A stretch of DNA of 15,543 nt from an uncultured archaeon A07HN63 (GTDB taxonomy: Archaea; Halobacteriota; Halobacteria; Halobacteriales; Haloferacaceae), in assembly GCA_000496215.1 (NCBI GenBank), contig KI543219.1, positions 139,880 to 155,422 of the forward strand, written 5' to 3'. This document shows, piece by piece, positions 1 through 7,252 of the stretch; position 1 is the stretch's first letter, and every line of letters starts with the position of its first letter. The position numbers and the translations under genes are program-made. Under the pieces are notes generated by a model, which saw only the letters and a program-made list of their open reading frames with translations, ran no database searches and was not told the DNA's origin.

Positions 1-237
1 CGGCAGCGATGTCAGCACGTCGGTGATCGAACCGCCGTCATCAGGATTCGACGCCGAAGGCAACTCCTCGTACGTGCTGTGAGAAACCGACACCGTGCGA
101 CCCGAATGGAGTCGTCGGCCGTCGGCATCAGCGACGTGGAGCAGCGTCACCGTGTCGGCGGTTGTGCCAACCACACGATAGACGCCGTTGGGGTGGTCAC
201 TGTCTCGAACCTCGACATGATCGTAGATAGATGCCAT
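1..237 (-). CDS. Hypothetical protein, N-terminal part (gene runs off the left edge)
   Basis: An open frame of 79 codons reads leftwards from an ATG at 237-235 to the edge of the window without a stop, so only the N-terminus is present. It begins MASIYDHVEVRDSDHPNGVY and continues as a short, probably beta-rich sequence (RVVGTTADTVTLLHVAD, then GRRLHSGRTVSVSH), followed by a Ser/Asp-rich stretch near the edge. The ATG lies only 8 bases after the GINS stop codon on the same strand, so it is almost certainly the third gene of the priS-GINS operon and may depend on translation of the gene before it. I do not recognise the family. Its position suggests a replication- or housekeeping-linked protein, but that is inference from context only. 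Confidence 0.7.
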   Translation of the reverse strand, partial: MASIYDHVEVRDSDHPNGVYRVVGTTADTVTLLHVADADGRRLHSGRTVSVSHSTYEELPSASNPDDGGSITDVLTSLP

Positions 238-245
238 CAGCAAAA

Positions 246-425
246 CTAGTCGAGTTCGACCGCGGCATCCCGGGAGAGCAGTGCCTCGGCGTTGGCCGCC
301 GGAAGCGTCACGACATCCTCCTGCCGGAGTGTGTACTCGCGGTCGTCAGTACCGAGAATCGTTCCCACGTGGTCGGTGACGCGGACCGTCGTGCGGTCGA
401 CCGACTCGGTGGCCGTCGCAGACAT
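246..425 (-). CDS. GINS C-terminal B-domain, displaced into the +1 frame
   Basis: Fifty-nine codons from an ATG at 425-423 to TAG at 248-246 encode a compact beta-type segment (RTTVRVTDHVGTILGTDDRE, then YTLRQEDVVTLPAANAEALL). It matches the pattern of the small C-terminal B-domain of archaeal GINS: a strand-rich unit with the DDREY...EDVVTLP..NAE..L signature that ends the protein. It directly follows the linker-coding frame but is offset by one base. No Shine-Dalgarno or TATA-like element precedes the ATG, which sits in GC-rich linker sequence, so independent translation is not obviously supported. I read it as the C-terminus of the gene that starts at 1605. Fused, the protein would be about 453 residues. 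Some GINS proteins do keep the two domains loosely tethered, so separate expression cannot be excluded. Confidence 0.7.
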   Translation of the reverse strand: MSATATESVDRTTVRVTDHVGTILGTDDREYTLRQEDVVTLPAANAEALLSRDAAVELD

Positions 426-1605
426 CGCCCGCGGAGCCGGACGACTGCTCGGCTGCGGCTGCCTCGCTTTCGGTGACAGCCGGCGACGACGCCGTCGCGT
501 CGGCTGTGGCGGTCGTCGTCGGTGAGTCCGTGGCGGTCGTGGCCGACTGTGCGGGCTCGCTTGACTCGGCTGGTGGCTTGGCGGACAGTTGCGCGCCGGT
601 CTCCGCGGAGGTCGATTCCGTGTCAGTTGTCGCCGTTGTCGCCGCCGGTGTCGACTGGGTGGATGTGGACTGAGCAGGTGTCGACTCGCTCGTTGGCTGT
701 GATTCGGGGGCCGACGGTTCGGCGGACGGCGTTCCTGCCGTCTCGGCTGGAGAAGTCTGTGTCGCGTCGGTTGCGCCAGCCTGTGGCGTGTCGGCCGCCG
801 AGCCAGTCCTCTCCGGGATTGACGGCGATGGTGCCGCTGGCGATTCGGGCGAGCCATCCGACTGTGTCGGTTGCGTCGTGCTGCCGCCGTCAGTCGTGGG
901 GATGCCGTCGCCGTCGGTGCCGTCGTCAGCATCGCTCCCTATGTCCCGCGATTGGTCTGACTCACTGGAGGGCTCGGCGTCGGTCGATCCACCCATCGCG
1001 TCGGCGAGCACGTCGTCGGCCTCAGCCTCGGCTTCCGGCGGCGTCGGTGGCGACTCAGCGCCTCCGGCGTTCGCGCCGCCGATAGTGGTCGGTTCGTCGT
1101 CGGTTGGCATCGATTCGGTCGCTGAACTTGTCGACGACTCGGTCATTGGACTTGCCGACGACTCGGCGGTGTCAGCTGCGGCCCCCGAGTCGGCCGTCCC
1201 TGTCGCCGGCGACCCGCCCTCGCCGGCCAGCACATCGAGAACGTTGGCCTTGTTCCGTTTGATGCGGTCGACGAGGTCGTCGAACAGCGCCTGTTCCTCG
1301 TGGGTGAGGCCCTCCTGATCGGCCGACATATCCGCGGCCGCGAAGCTGGCGAGTTTGACGACCTTGCCGACGCGGCGTTCGTAGAGGGATTCGGCGACCT
1401 CCTCGGCGGTGTCGAGTTCGTCCGAGAGCCGGCCGACCTCGTCGTCGCTGAACGGGTTGTCGACCTGCTCGGCGCGGCGGTCGCGCTCGGCGCGCAGGTC
1501 CTCGATGTAGGCCGCCACGTCCTGATAGAAGGAGTCCCGCAGCTGCTGGAGGCTATCCTTCCGGCGTTCTTTCGATTGGACGCTGCGGAGTTCGTCGAGA
1601 TTCAT
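346..1605 (-). CDS. GINS complex protein: A-domain and long linker (frame shifted before the B-domain)
   Basis: This frame encodes the N-terminal helical A-domain of an archaeal GINS subunit, which joins MCM and Cdc45/RecJ-like protein in the replicative helicase. Residues about 1-130 are helical and charged (starting MNLDELRSVQSKERRKDSLQ, later FYQDVAAYIEDLRAERDRR and YERRVGKVVKLAS). Residues about 131-394 are a low-complexity linker of Ser, Thr, Ala, Asp, Glu and Pro. From codon 395 the frame becomes Arg/His-rich nonsense and stops at 346, while the expected B-domain continues in the +1 frame (246-425). The functional product would therefore need a frame change near 424-440. The ATG overlaps the priS stop as ATGA, indicating translational coupling. 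The family call rests on the A-domain, the detached B-domain and the priS neighbour. The frameshift may be a sequencing error, a real mutation or, less likely, recoding. Confidence 0.8.
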   Translation of the reverse strand: MNLDELRSVQSKERRKDSLQQLRDSFYQDVAAYIEDLRAERDRRAEQVDNPFSDDEVGRLSDELDTAEEVAESLYERRVGKVVKLASFAAADMSADQEGLTHEEQALFDDLVDRIKRNKANVLDVLAGEGGSPATGTADSGAAADTAESSASPMTESSTSSATESMPTDDEPTTIGGANAGGAESPPTPPEAEAEADDVLADAMGGSTDAEPSSESDQSRDIGSDADDGTDGDGIPTTDGGSTTQPTQSDGSPESPAAPSPSIPERTGSAADTPQAGATDATQTSPAETAGTPSAEPSAPESQPTSESTPAQSTSTQSTPAATTATTDTESTSAETGAQLSAKPPAESSEPAQSATTATDSPTTTATADATASSPAVTESEAAAAEQSSGSAGDVCDGHRVGRPHDGPRHRPRGNDSRY

Positions 1606-2762
1606 GCTGTGACTTTCGCTGCGTCGCCGCGCGCCATCAGGAAGACGCCGACGTGTTCCGGTACCGAGTGCACACCACGGTCCAACTTAATCGTGTCGCC
1701 CGACAGGTCGACTCTGCAGGGGTCGGCCACCTCGACAGCGATGTCGGTGCCGGTGAATCGGTCGGGAACAGCGTCGGTCAGCGGCGCGAACTCGTCCAGA
1801 TCATCGCGGTCGATGGGTGTGACGACCAGCCCGCTGCCGCCGTGAAGCGAGCCCGGCAGCCGGATCAGGCGATGTGTATCGGTCGTCACCGGTTCGTCGA
1901 TGGGTGCGGCCTGTTCGTCGGCGACGCGGTCGGCGAGGGCATCGGTGATCAGGCGGATACCGGGGCCGCCGGCCTCCATGTTGCCCTCGGCGATCGCGTC
2001 TGGGTTGCGCGTGATCGCGCCGAGAACGGTTTCGGCGCGGCCCTCGCCGATACCCTCGAACTCGGTGAGGCGGTCGAGCGCGCTGTCCTCGTCGAGATCG
2101 CGGAGTTCCTCGGTCAGCGCGGTGAGTTCGCGGTGGACGCGACGACCCCAGCCGCCCTCGGTGCGGAGCAGTCGCTGGGTCGTCCCCGACTTGGAGACAA
2201 CGCGAATGAGCCCGTCGGTGTCGAGATCGCGGCCGCGCACGTAGTCGACGATCTCACGGCGTGCGTCGCTGTCGAGTGACTGAATCGACTCGTCGCGGAT
2301 GTGGACGTGGTAGCCACGACCGCCCGAGAAGACGATCCGGATGGTATCGAAATCGAAGTCAGCCTCCAGAAAATCGAGCAGTCGCCGGAGGGCGTCCTTG
2401 CAGGCTGCCAGCATCGCCTTGTAGGTCGTCTCGCTGGGATCGACGCCGGGGAGGTGGTCGGCATCGAGATCGAAGACGAGATCCGCGCCGCGCCAGCCCT
2501 TCTCGCTCATCGTGCTTGCGCCGGGGTCGTCGTAGCGCGCCGCCGAGAAGTAGACGTGCCGCGGGGCAGTGCGCTGGAGAAAGTCGTCGACATCGCCGAG
2601 GTCGAGCTGTGACTGGTGGCGGACCATCGTCGTCTCGCTACCCGGCGTCCACGGGATGTGGCCCCACTCGCGTTCGTTGGCGGCGGGCGGCAGCGACACC
2701 GCCGCGGCCCGGTAGTAGTCGGCAAACCGGCCGCGGAGGTACTCCCGGGTGGTCTCGTCCAT
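1602..2762 (-). CDS. priS: DNA primase small (catalytic) subunit PriS
   Basis: This 386-residue protein is the catalytic subunit of archaeal/eukaryotic-type primase, which makes RNA (and in archaea also DNA) primers together with PriL. The catalytic metal-binding motif is visible at residues 96-102 (V-F-D-L-D-A-D, Asp98 and Asp100). The family motif F-S-G-G-R-G-Y-H-V-H is at 145-154, with His152 the conserved catalytic-site histidine. The C-terminal T-D-T-H-R-L-I-R-L-P motif at 294-303 supplies the third Asp and substrate-binding residues. The length fits the family. The start at 2762 lies about 30 bases from a TATA-like element (around 2790-2797 on the minus strand), consistent with leaderless transcription. 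The stop overlaps the ATG of GINS by four bases, the common haloarchaeal priS-GINS arrangement. No PriL gene is present, which is normal because it is usually elsewhere. Confidence 0.97.
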   Translation of the reverse strand: MDETTREYLRGRFADYYRAAAVSLPPAANEREWGHIPWTPGSETTMVRHQSQLDLGDVDDFLQRTAPRHVYFSAARYDDPGASTMSEKGWRGADLVFDLDADHLPGVDPSETTYKAMLAACKDALRRLLDFLEADFDFDTIRIVFSGGRGYHVHIRDESIQSLDSDARREIVDYVRGRDLDTDGLIRVVSKSGTTQRLLRTEGGWGRRVHRELTALTEELRDLDEDSALDRLTEFEGIGEGRAETVLGAITRNPDAIAEGNMEAGGPGIRLITDALADRVADEQAAPIDEPVTTDTHRLIRLPGSLHGGSGLVVTPIDRDDLDEFAPLTDAVPDRFTGTDIAVEVADPCRVDLSGDTIKLDRGVHSVPEHVGVFLMARGDAAKVTA

Positions 2763-2786
2763 CGATGGTCGCTGGTTCGTGCGGTC

Positions 2787-2798
2787 CCCGCATAATCG
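2787..2798 (-). promoter_or_regulatory. Probable TATA-like promoter of priS
   Basis: On the minus strand the sequence reads ACGATTATGCGG, an AT-rich island in GC-rich surroundings, centred about 31 bases upstream of the priS ATG. That spacing suits a haloarchaeal leaderless or near-leaderless transcript. This is based on spacing and base composition only. Confidence 0.4.
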
Positions 2799-2813
2799 TT
2801 GTCGTTTCGGGGT

Positions 2814-2832
2814 TGTTTCACCCGCTGAAACA
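2814..2832. repeat. Perfect inverted repeat in the divergent priS / sensor-protein promoter region
   Basis: TGTTTCA, a 5-base spacer (CCCGC), then TGAAACA form a perfect 7+7 dyad. It lies directly upstream of the TATA-like TTTAC (2846-2850) of the rightward gene and about 50-70 bases upstream of priS. Size and position suit a binding site for a dimeric regulator acting on the rightward gene or on both. No regulator is identified from sequence. Confidence 0.5.
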
Positions 2833-2876
2833 CGGTGTCTCGAACTTTACGTGAGTGGGTTGAGCCAATAGTTACA

Positions 2877-3602
2877 ATGCAGACTGCCATTGCAACAGAT
2901 CGCTCGTCGGTACTGGAATCGCTACGGACGGTGCTTGCGGCACCGCTCCGCCGGCAGACGTACGGAAACCTCGCCTATCTCGCTCTTGCGGCCGTCCTCG
3001 GCCAGCTGTATTTCGTCGGCTTCGTCACCGGGGCGTCGCTCGGCGTCGGGCTGCTGATTACCCTCCTCGGCCTGCCGATCCTCGTCGGGACGCTCGCCGC
3101 GACGACAGGGGTCGCCGGCCTTGAAGCCAGACTTGCCGGCTGGCTGGTCGGTGTCGATATCCCGGAGCCGGAGTTTATCTCGAAGACATCGGTGCGAGAC
3201 GGGCTCGTCCTGCCGGGTGATGGGTTTCTCGATGCGGTCGTATCGCTCGTCACGGCTCGCTCGACGTGGCTGAGCGTCGGCCTCGTCGCGGTGAAGTTCG
3301 TGTTCAGCATCGTCTCGCTCGTCGTGTTGCCGACGCTACTGGGGATCAGTGCCGCGTTGCTGGCGACACCGTTCGTCTACGAGAGTCTGTTCGTCGGCGT
3401 CGGTTCGGCAGTCACGGTCGGTGCGTACAGTGTTGGGCCGTGGGTCGTCGAGACGCTGCCGGAAGCACTCGCCGTCGCCGGTGGTGGCGTGGTCTTTGTC
3501 ATCGTCGCAGCCAACCTGCTGAACGCTCTGGCCCGGCTGCAGGCACTCTCGATTGCGGTGCTGCTGAACGGTGGCCGAACGGAGGCCGTAGCGGATCGAT
3601 GA
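2877..3602 (+). CDS. Membrane 'putative sensor' domain protein (PF13796-like)
   Basis: This 241-residue integral membrane protein has an amphipathic N-terminus (LRTVLAAPLRRQTYGNLAYL, about 16-35), then hydrophobic segments at about 32-51, 54-76, 130-165 and 198-218. The pattern, with an L-R-R-Q-T-Y-x-N-L-x-Y-L-x-L entry and a G-x-x-L-x-x-x-G-L-P-I-L segment, matches the 'putative sensor' domain found in haloarchaea and actinobacteria. There it can stand alone or precede a kinase or regulator. No kinase, HAMP or output domain follows here, so signalling function is unproven. I chose the ATG at 2877 over an in-frame GTG at 2835 because a TATA-like TTTAC lies about 29 bases before it, the usual leaderless spacing. 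The RND permease follows 87 bases downstream on the same strand, so the two may act together. Confidence 0.75.
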   Translation: MQTAIATDRSSVLESLRTVLAAPLRRQTYGNLAYLALAAVLGQLYFVGFVTGASLGVGLLITLLGLPILVGTLAATTGVAGLEARLAGWLVGVDIPEPEFISKTSVRDGLVLPGDGFLDAVVSLVTARSTWLSVGLVAVKFVFSIVSLVVLPTLLGISAALLATPFVYESLFVGVGSAVTVGAYSVGPWVVETLPEALAVAGGGVVFVIVAANLLNALARLQALSIAVLLNGGRTEAVADR

Positions 3603-3689
3603 CCGCCGGCACTACAGCGACCAACAGCCAAGGAACACAACCTGACATACTTATGCCCCTGACCCTGTAAAAACAGTAAACAGATTTAT

Positions 3690-6185
3690 ATGGAGTATCA
3701 GTGGCTCATAGATCGGGTCGACTACTATATCGTCAACCGGTCGAAGACAGTCGTCCTCGCCTTTCTGCTCGTCACCGCCGTGATGATCGGCGGACTCGGG
3801 GTGATCAGCTCCGAGAGCGGCCAAGAGCAGTTTATCGAAGATCTGGACTCGTTCGAGGCATCCGAGGATATTCGGGAAAAGTTCAGTTCAACGTTCAGCG
3901 GGAGGCCGACAACAAGCACGACACTCGTTCAGGAGTCGAGCAACGTGCTATCGAAACCCGCGCTGCTGGATATGTTGCAGACGCGGAACCGGATAATCGA
4001 GCAGAACGCTTTGCGGGTGGACGAGGTAGAGACGCCGGCAGAGGAGATCGCCACGACGCTGAATCCAGCGGCAACCACACCCGAAGCACACATTCGTGCG
4101 ATCAAGGAGGCAACACCGAGTCAGATCGACACGGCGGTACGCGAGGCAGCTGAGGATGCAAGCTTCACCTCACGTCTGAGCGACGACTTCAATACCCAGT
4201 CGGCCTCCGCTACCGCAAGTCAGGGCAGTGTCACGCACCTTGCTGGCCCCGGAGAGGGCTCCTCCGGTGGGCCGGGTGGTGCCTCGGAGTTCCCGGCGAA
4301 CAAGGTCGAGCGGATCAAGAGTGTCGTTACCGATGACGCCTCAACAATCTGGGTGCAGGGAACGCCACCGAATACACAGTGGTTCACCACAAGTATCGTG
4401 TTGCCGGTGGCGTTCCTCCTGATTCTGCTCTTTCTGGCGGTTGCCTACCGTGATCCGTTCGATATTGCCATCGGGTTGCTTGCAATCGTAATGACACTGC
4501 TGTGGACGTTTGGCTTCCTCGGGATTGCTGGCGTCGCATTCACCTCACTCATCATCGCGGTGCCACCGATCCTCATCGCCATCGGGGTTGACTTTGGCAT
4601 TCACTCGATCAACAGATATCGTGAGGAACGCGTAACAGGACTGAGTATCTCCGAGTCGATGACGCGAACCACCGATCAGATGCTGGTTGCCTTCGCCATC
4701 GTCGCCGGCACCTCTGTGATTGGATTTCTGTCAAACACCGCCAGTGCGTTCCCACCGACACGGGACTTCGGACTCGTGGCCGCCTTTGGGGTCGTCTTTA
4801 CCTTCCTCATTTTCGGTATCTTCGTGCCCGCGCTGAAGGTGTTGGTTGATCGCGTTCGCCAGCGGTATCCGATCCCGTCATTTGCCAACACGCCACTTGG
4901 TTCAGACAATTCACTGTTAGGACGAGTCCTCGCAATGTCGGTCACGATCTCAAAACGCGCACCACTCGTGTTTCTGTTATTCGTGCTCATTGCGACGGCT
5001 GGCGGTGGAGTGTACGCGACCGGTGTCGATTCGGGATTCGGCCCTGAGGACTTCCAGCCGTCCGAAGAAACCCCGGACTACTATCAAAGCTTACCAGCAC
5101 CTATTCGACCGCCCGAGGAGTTCGAGTATGTCCGTATCAACAACTATCTTGACCGAAACTTCGCGGAGACCAGTCGTGTCTTGATGTACGTACAAAAACC
5201 GATGACACGCGACTCGGCACTGGAGTCGATACACCGCGCCGGGACGTTGCCGCCGTCGACCTTCGAGAGCGACCAGCGACAGGCCGAATCGGAAAGCATC
5301 GTGACGGTGATTCAATCGCGTGCCGAGCGTGACCCCGAGTTCCGCCGGCTCGTTGAGCGAAACGACCGGAACAACAACGGGATACCCGACGACAATCTCC
5401 CACAGATTTACGAGGCCCTCGCGGAACCGGCCGATAGCGATCTCAGTGGCTTCCTCGGTGACGACCGGCGGAGCACGCAGGTGGTCTACACGGTCGATGG
5501 AGGGGCAGAGGACGATGTCGTCACCGAGGACGCCTACGATGTTGCCGGCAATTTCCGGGGGACGGCACAACCAACCGGCGGTGTAATCATCTTCGACGAA
5601 GCGCTCTCACTGGTGCTCGACTCGGTGATCGATAGCCTTGTCCTGACGCTTGTCGGGGCGTCTGCCTTCCTTGTGTTCGCCTATTGGGTGGTAGAGGGAC
5701 GAGCAACGCTTGGGCTGGTCAACGTTGTCCCGATTATCATGACCGTCGTCGCGGTTGTTGCCACGATGCGACTGATCGGGATCAAATTCAACGCGATTAA
5801 TGGAACGATCCTCGCGATCGCCGTCGGCATTGGAATCGACTACGCGGTCCACGTCGTCCATCGCTTTGCCGACGAGTACCACGAGAAAGACCTGTATCCC
5901 GCCCTGCAGCGCACCATTGTTGGCACCGGCGGCGCGCTCTTCGGAAGTATGCTGACGACTGTCTCCGGTATCGGGACCCTGATGCTCGCACTTAATCCCG
6001 GAATCGGAACGTTCGGGATTCTGATATCACTGAGCGTGTTGTATGCGTTCCTCCTGTCGATCCTCGTGGTGCCGTCGACGATCGTTGTCTGGGCACGACT
6101 GGTCGAGGACGACAAGGTCGATATCCCGGTCATGACCATGGTTAGCGACGCCGTTGGGTCCGGCTCATCGACGGCAACCGAGTGA
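3690..6185 (+). CDS. RND superfamily permease, MMPL/HAE3-type
   Basis: This 831-residue transporter has the duplicated RND layout. TM1 is at about 20-40, a large extracytoplasmic domain at about 43-230, and a five-helix bundle at about 231-385 carrying G-V-D-F-G-I-H-S-I-N-R-Y (299-310). A second half follows with a TM at about 424-445, a second external domain at about 447-640, and helices at about 645-803 carrying G-I-D-Y-A-V-H-V-V-H-R-F (715-726). The paired G-[IV]-D-[FY]-x-[IV]-H motifs are typical of MMPL/HAE3 RND proteins, which use the proton gradient to move hydrophobic or amphiphilic compounds (lipids, hopanoids, drugs). The substrate here is unknown. The second external domain contains an Asp/Asn-rich loop at 557-569 resembling a calcium-binding repeat. 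Expression may start from a TATA-like CATACTTATG (3646-3655) or by read-through from the sensor-domain gene. Confidence 0.9.
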   Translation: MEYQWLIDRVDYYIVNRSKTVVLAFLLVTAVMIGGLGVISSESGQEQFIEDLDSFEASEDIREKFSSTFSGRPTTSTTLVQESSNVLSKPALLDMLQTRNRIIEQNALRVDEVETPAEEIATTLNPAATTPEAHIRAIKEATPSQIDTAVREAAEDASFTSRLSDDFNTQSASATASQGSVTHLAGPGEGSSGGPGGASEFPANKVERIKSVVTDDASTIWVQGTPPNTQWFTTSIVLPVAFLLILLFLAVAYRDPFDIAIGLLAIVMTLLWTFGFLGIAGVAFTSLIIAVPPILIAIGVDFGIHSINRYREERVTGLSISESMTRTTDQMLVAFAIVAGTSVIGFLSNTASAFPPTRDFGLVAAFGVVFTFLIFGIFVPALKVLVDRVRQRYPIPSFANTPLGSDNSLLGRVLAMSVTISKRAPLVFLLFVLIATAGGGVYATGVDSGFGPEDFQPSEETPDYYQSLPAPIRPPEEFEYVRINNYLDRNFAETSRVLMYVQKPMTRDSALESIHRAGTLPPSTFESDQRQAESESIVTVIQSRAERDPEFRRLVERNDRNNNGIPDDNLPQIYEALAEPADSDLSGFLGDDRRSTQVVYTVDGGAEDDVVTEDAYDVAGNFRGTAQPTGGVIIFDEALSLVLDSVIDSLVLTLVGASAFLVFAYWVVEGRATLGLVNVVPIIMTVVAVVATMRLIGIKFNAINGTILAIAVGIGIDYAVHVVHRFADEYHEKDLYPALQRTIVGTGGALFGSMLTTVSGIGTLMLALNPGIGTFGILISLSVLYAFLLSILVVPSTIVVWARLVEDDKVDIPVMTMVSDAVGSGSSTATE

Positions 6186-6241
6186 CCGCTCGCGGCTCCA
6201 CAGAGCGTAAGACTAACTTTGCGCCGTGGTGACGTTCGGGT

Positions 6242-6556
6242 ATGGATTGGCCACACGATCCCGACGGCGAGCAGGGCAGCGAGGGCCGCCGCGTTTACGG
6301 CCACGCCGTCATCGCCAAGAAGGTCGACGAGGAGGACGACTTCCCGCTCGATGTCGAGGCGTTCGTCGACGAGTACGGCGACGATCCGATCCGGATCGAT
6401 CACGAGACGGTGCTGCCCCTCCGCGAGATCTTCGACTACATCGAGGCCGACGAGTTCGCGGACATCGTCACGATGCACAAACGCGTCGGACAGGCGATGC
6501 GGGACAACGATCTCTGGTTTTACGAGGGTGCCGATCAGTTCACCCGAACCCGGTAG
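6242..6556 (+). CDS. Small conserved haloarchaeal protein, DUF5785-like
   Basis: This 104-residue acidic soluble protein starts MDWPHDPDGEQGSEG, continues with a Y-G-H-A-V-I-A-K-K-V-D-E-E segment, and ends with W-F-Y-E-G-A-D-Q-F. I recognise this pattern as a small haloarchaea-specific family (to my recollection DUF5785) of unknown function. No catalytic motif, membrane segment or metal site is obvious. The ATG at 6242 lies 56 bases after the RND stop, with an AT-richer CTAACTTT about 28 bases before it, so it probably has its own leaderless promoter. The GNAT gene follows after 87 bases on the same strand. The gene assignment is firm, the family name less so, and the function is unknown. Confidence 0.8.
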   Translation: MDWPHDPDGEQGSEGRRVYGHAVIAKKVDEEDDFPLDVEAFVDEYGDDPIRIDHETVLPLREIFDYIEADEFADIVTMHKRVGQAMRDNDLWFYEGADQFTRTR

Positions 6557-6643
6557 TCGGCGGTCGTCTGTGACACCTCAGCGGATCGCTGGCCGACAGT
6601 ATTTACCCGCCCTCGCCGTAGGCGACACATAGCCGATCAACCG

Positions 6644-7117
6644 ATGGATATCGAACAGGCAACGGTCGATGATGTGGACGATGTCGTCGACTGCTGGGTC
6701 GATCTCGCTGACGATCAACAGCAACACGGCTCGCGGCTCGAAGCCGCCTCGAACCGCAAACCGGCAACCGATACGGTCGCCCGCCACATCGTCATGGGCG
6801 GCGTACTGGTCGCGCGTGACGAACTGATCCTCGGGTTCGTCATGTTTCACACCGACGAGGGGACCTACAGCCAGCGAGAGACCACCGGCGAGATCGTCAA
6901 CCTCTACGTGCGGCCGAGTGTTCGCAACTGCGGCATCGGGAGCGAGTTGCTGGCCGCCGCCGAGGCCGAACTGGCAAGCGAGGGCGTCGAGACCGTCACC
7001 CTCGACGTGCTGGCTGACAACGAGGCCGCCCAGCGGTTCTACGAGGAACACGGCTACGAGCCCCACCGGATCGAGCTGGCAAAACGGATCGAAACCAATA
7101 CACACGATGAGGGGTAA
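6644..7117 (+). CDS. GNAT family N-acetyltransferase
   Basis: This 157-residue protein has the GNAT fold signature. The central strand I-V-N-L-Y-V-R-P (84-91) leads into the acetyl-CoA pyrophosphate-binding motif R-N-C-G-I-G (94-99; consensus R/Q-x-x-G-x-G/A) and helix E-L-L-A-A-A-E. The late motif N-E-A-A-Q-R-F-Y-E-E-H-G-Y-E (126-139) is typical of motif B. Such enzymes transfer acetyl from acetyl-CoA to an amine (protein N-terminus, lysine, antibiotic or metabolite), and the acceptor cannot be inferred. The stop codon lies only 14 bases before tRNA-Thr(UGU) on the same strand, so any tRNA promoter must sit inside this coding region, or the two are co-transcribed and the tRNA cut out. A TATA-like GTATTTAC lies around 6599-6606. 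Confidence 0.9.
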   Translation: MDIEQATVDDVDDVVDCWVDLADDQQQHGSRLEAASNRKPATDTVARHIVMGGVLVARDELILGFVMFHTDEGTYSQRETTGEIVNLYVRPSVRNCGIGSELLAAAEAELASEGVETVTLDVLADNEAAQRFYEEHGYEPHRIELAKRIETNTHDEG

Positions 7118-7131
7118 CTCTCGGGCAGCGT

Positions 7132-7205
7132 GCTAGGAGAGCATGGGCGGTTCATGCACTCGACTTGTAATCGAGACTTCCGGGGTTCAAATCCCTGTCC
7201 TAGCT
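7132..7205 (+). tRNA. tRNA-Thr (anticodon UGU)
   Basis: A full cloverleaf can be drawn: acceptor GCTAGGA (7132-7138) with TCCTAGC (7198-7204) and discriminator T at 7205. The D-arm is GCAT/ATGC, the anticodon stem is CTCGA/TCGAG around loop CTTGTAA (anticodon TGT), the variable loop has five bases, and the T-arm is CGGGG/CCCTG (one G-T pair) around TTCAAAT. It reads ACA (and by wobble other ACN) codons. There is no intron and no encoded CCA. A T discriminator is usual for archaeal tRNA-Thr. It lies 14 bases after the GNAT gene and is followed by a T-rich stretch (CTTCTCTTTC) that may end transcription. Confidence 0.95.
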
Positions 7206-7252
7206 TCTCTTTCACATCGATATTCAGTGTTTGCGCACAACTTGTTAAGAAA

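Noticed and set aside
473..1318. Long plus-strand open frames opposite the GINS linker
   Set aside because: They are Val/Ala/Ser- or Arg-rich mirror images of a low-complexity linker, with no promoter and no family pattern.
2814..2832. Replication origin repeat (ORB-like) near priS
   Set aside because: The dyad has a superficial resemblance but lacks the G-rich tail and multiple copies of haloarchaeal origin repeats, and no orc1/cdc6 gene is present.
1300..2854. Plus-strand open frames opposite GINS and priS (181-208 codons)
   Set aside because: They lie entirely antisense to clearly recognised genes and have shadow-type composition typical of high-GC DNA.
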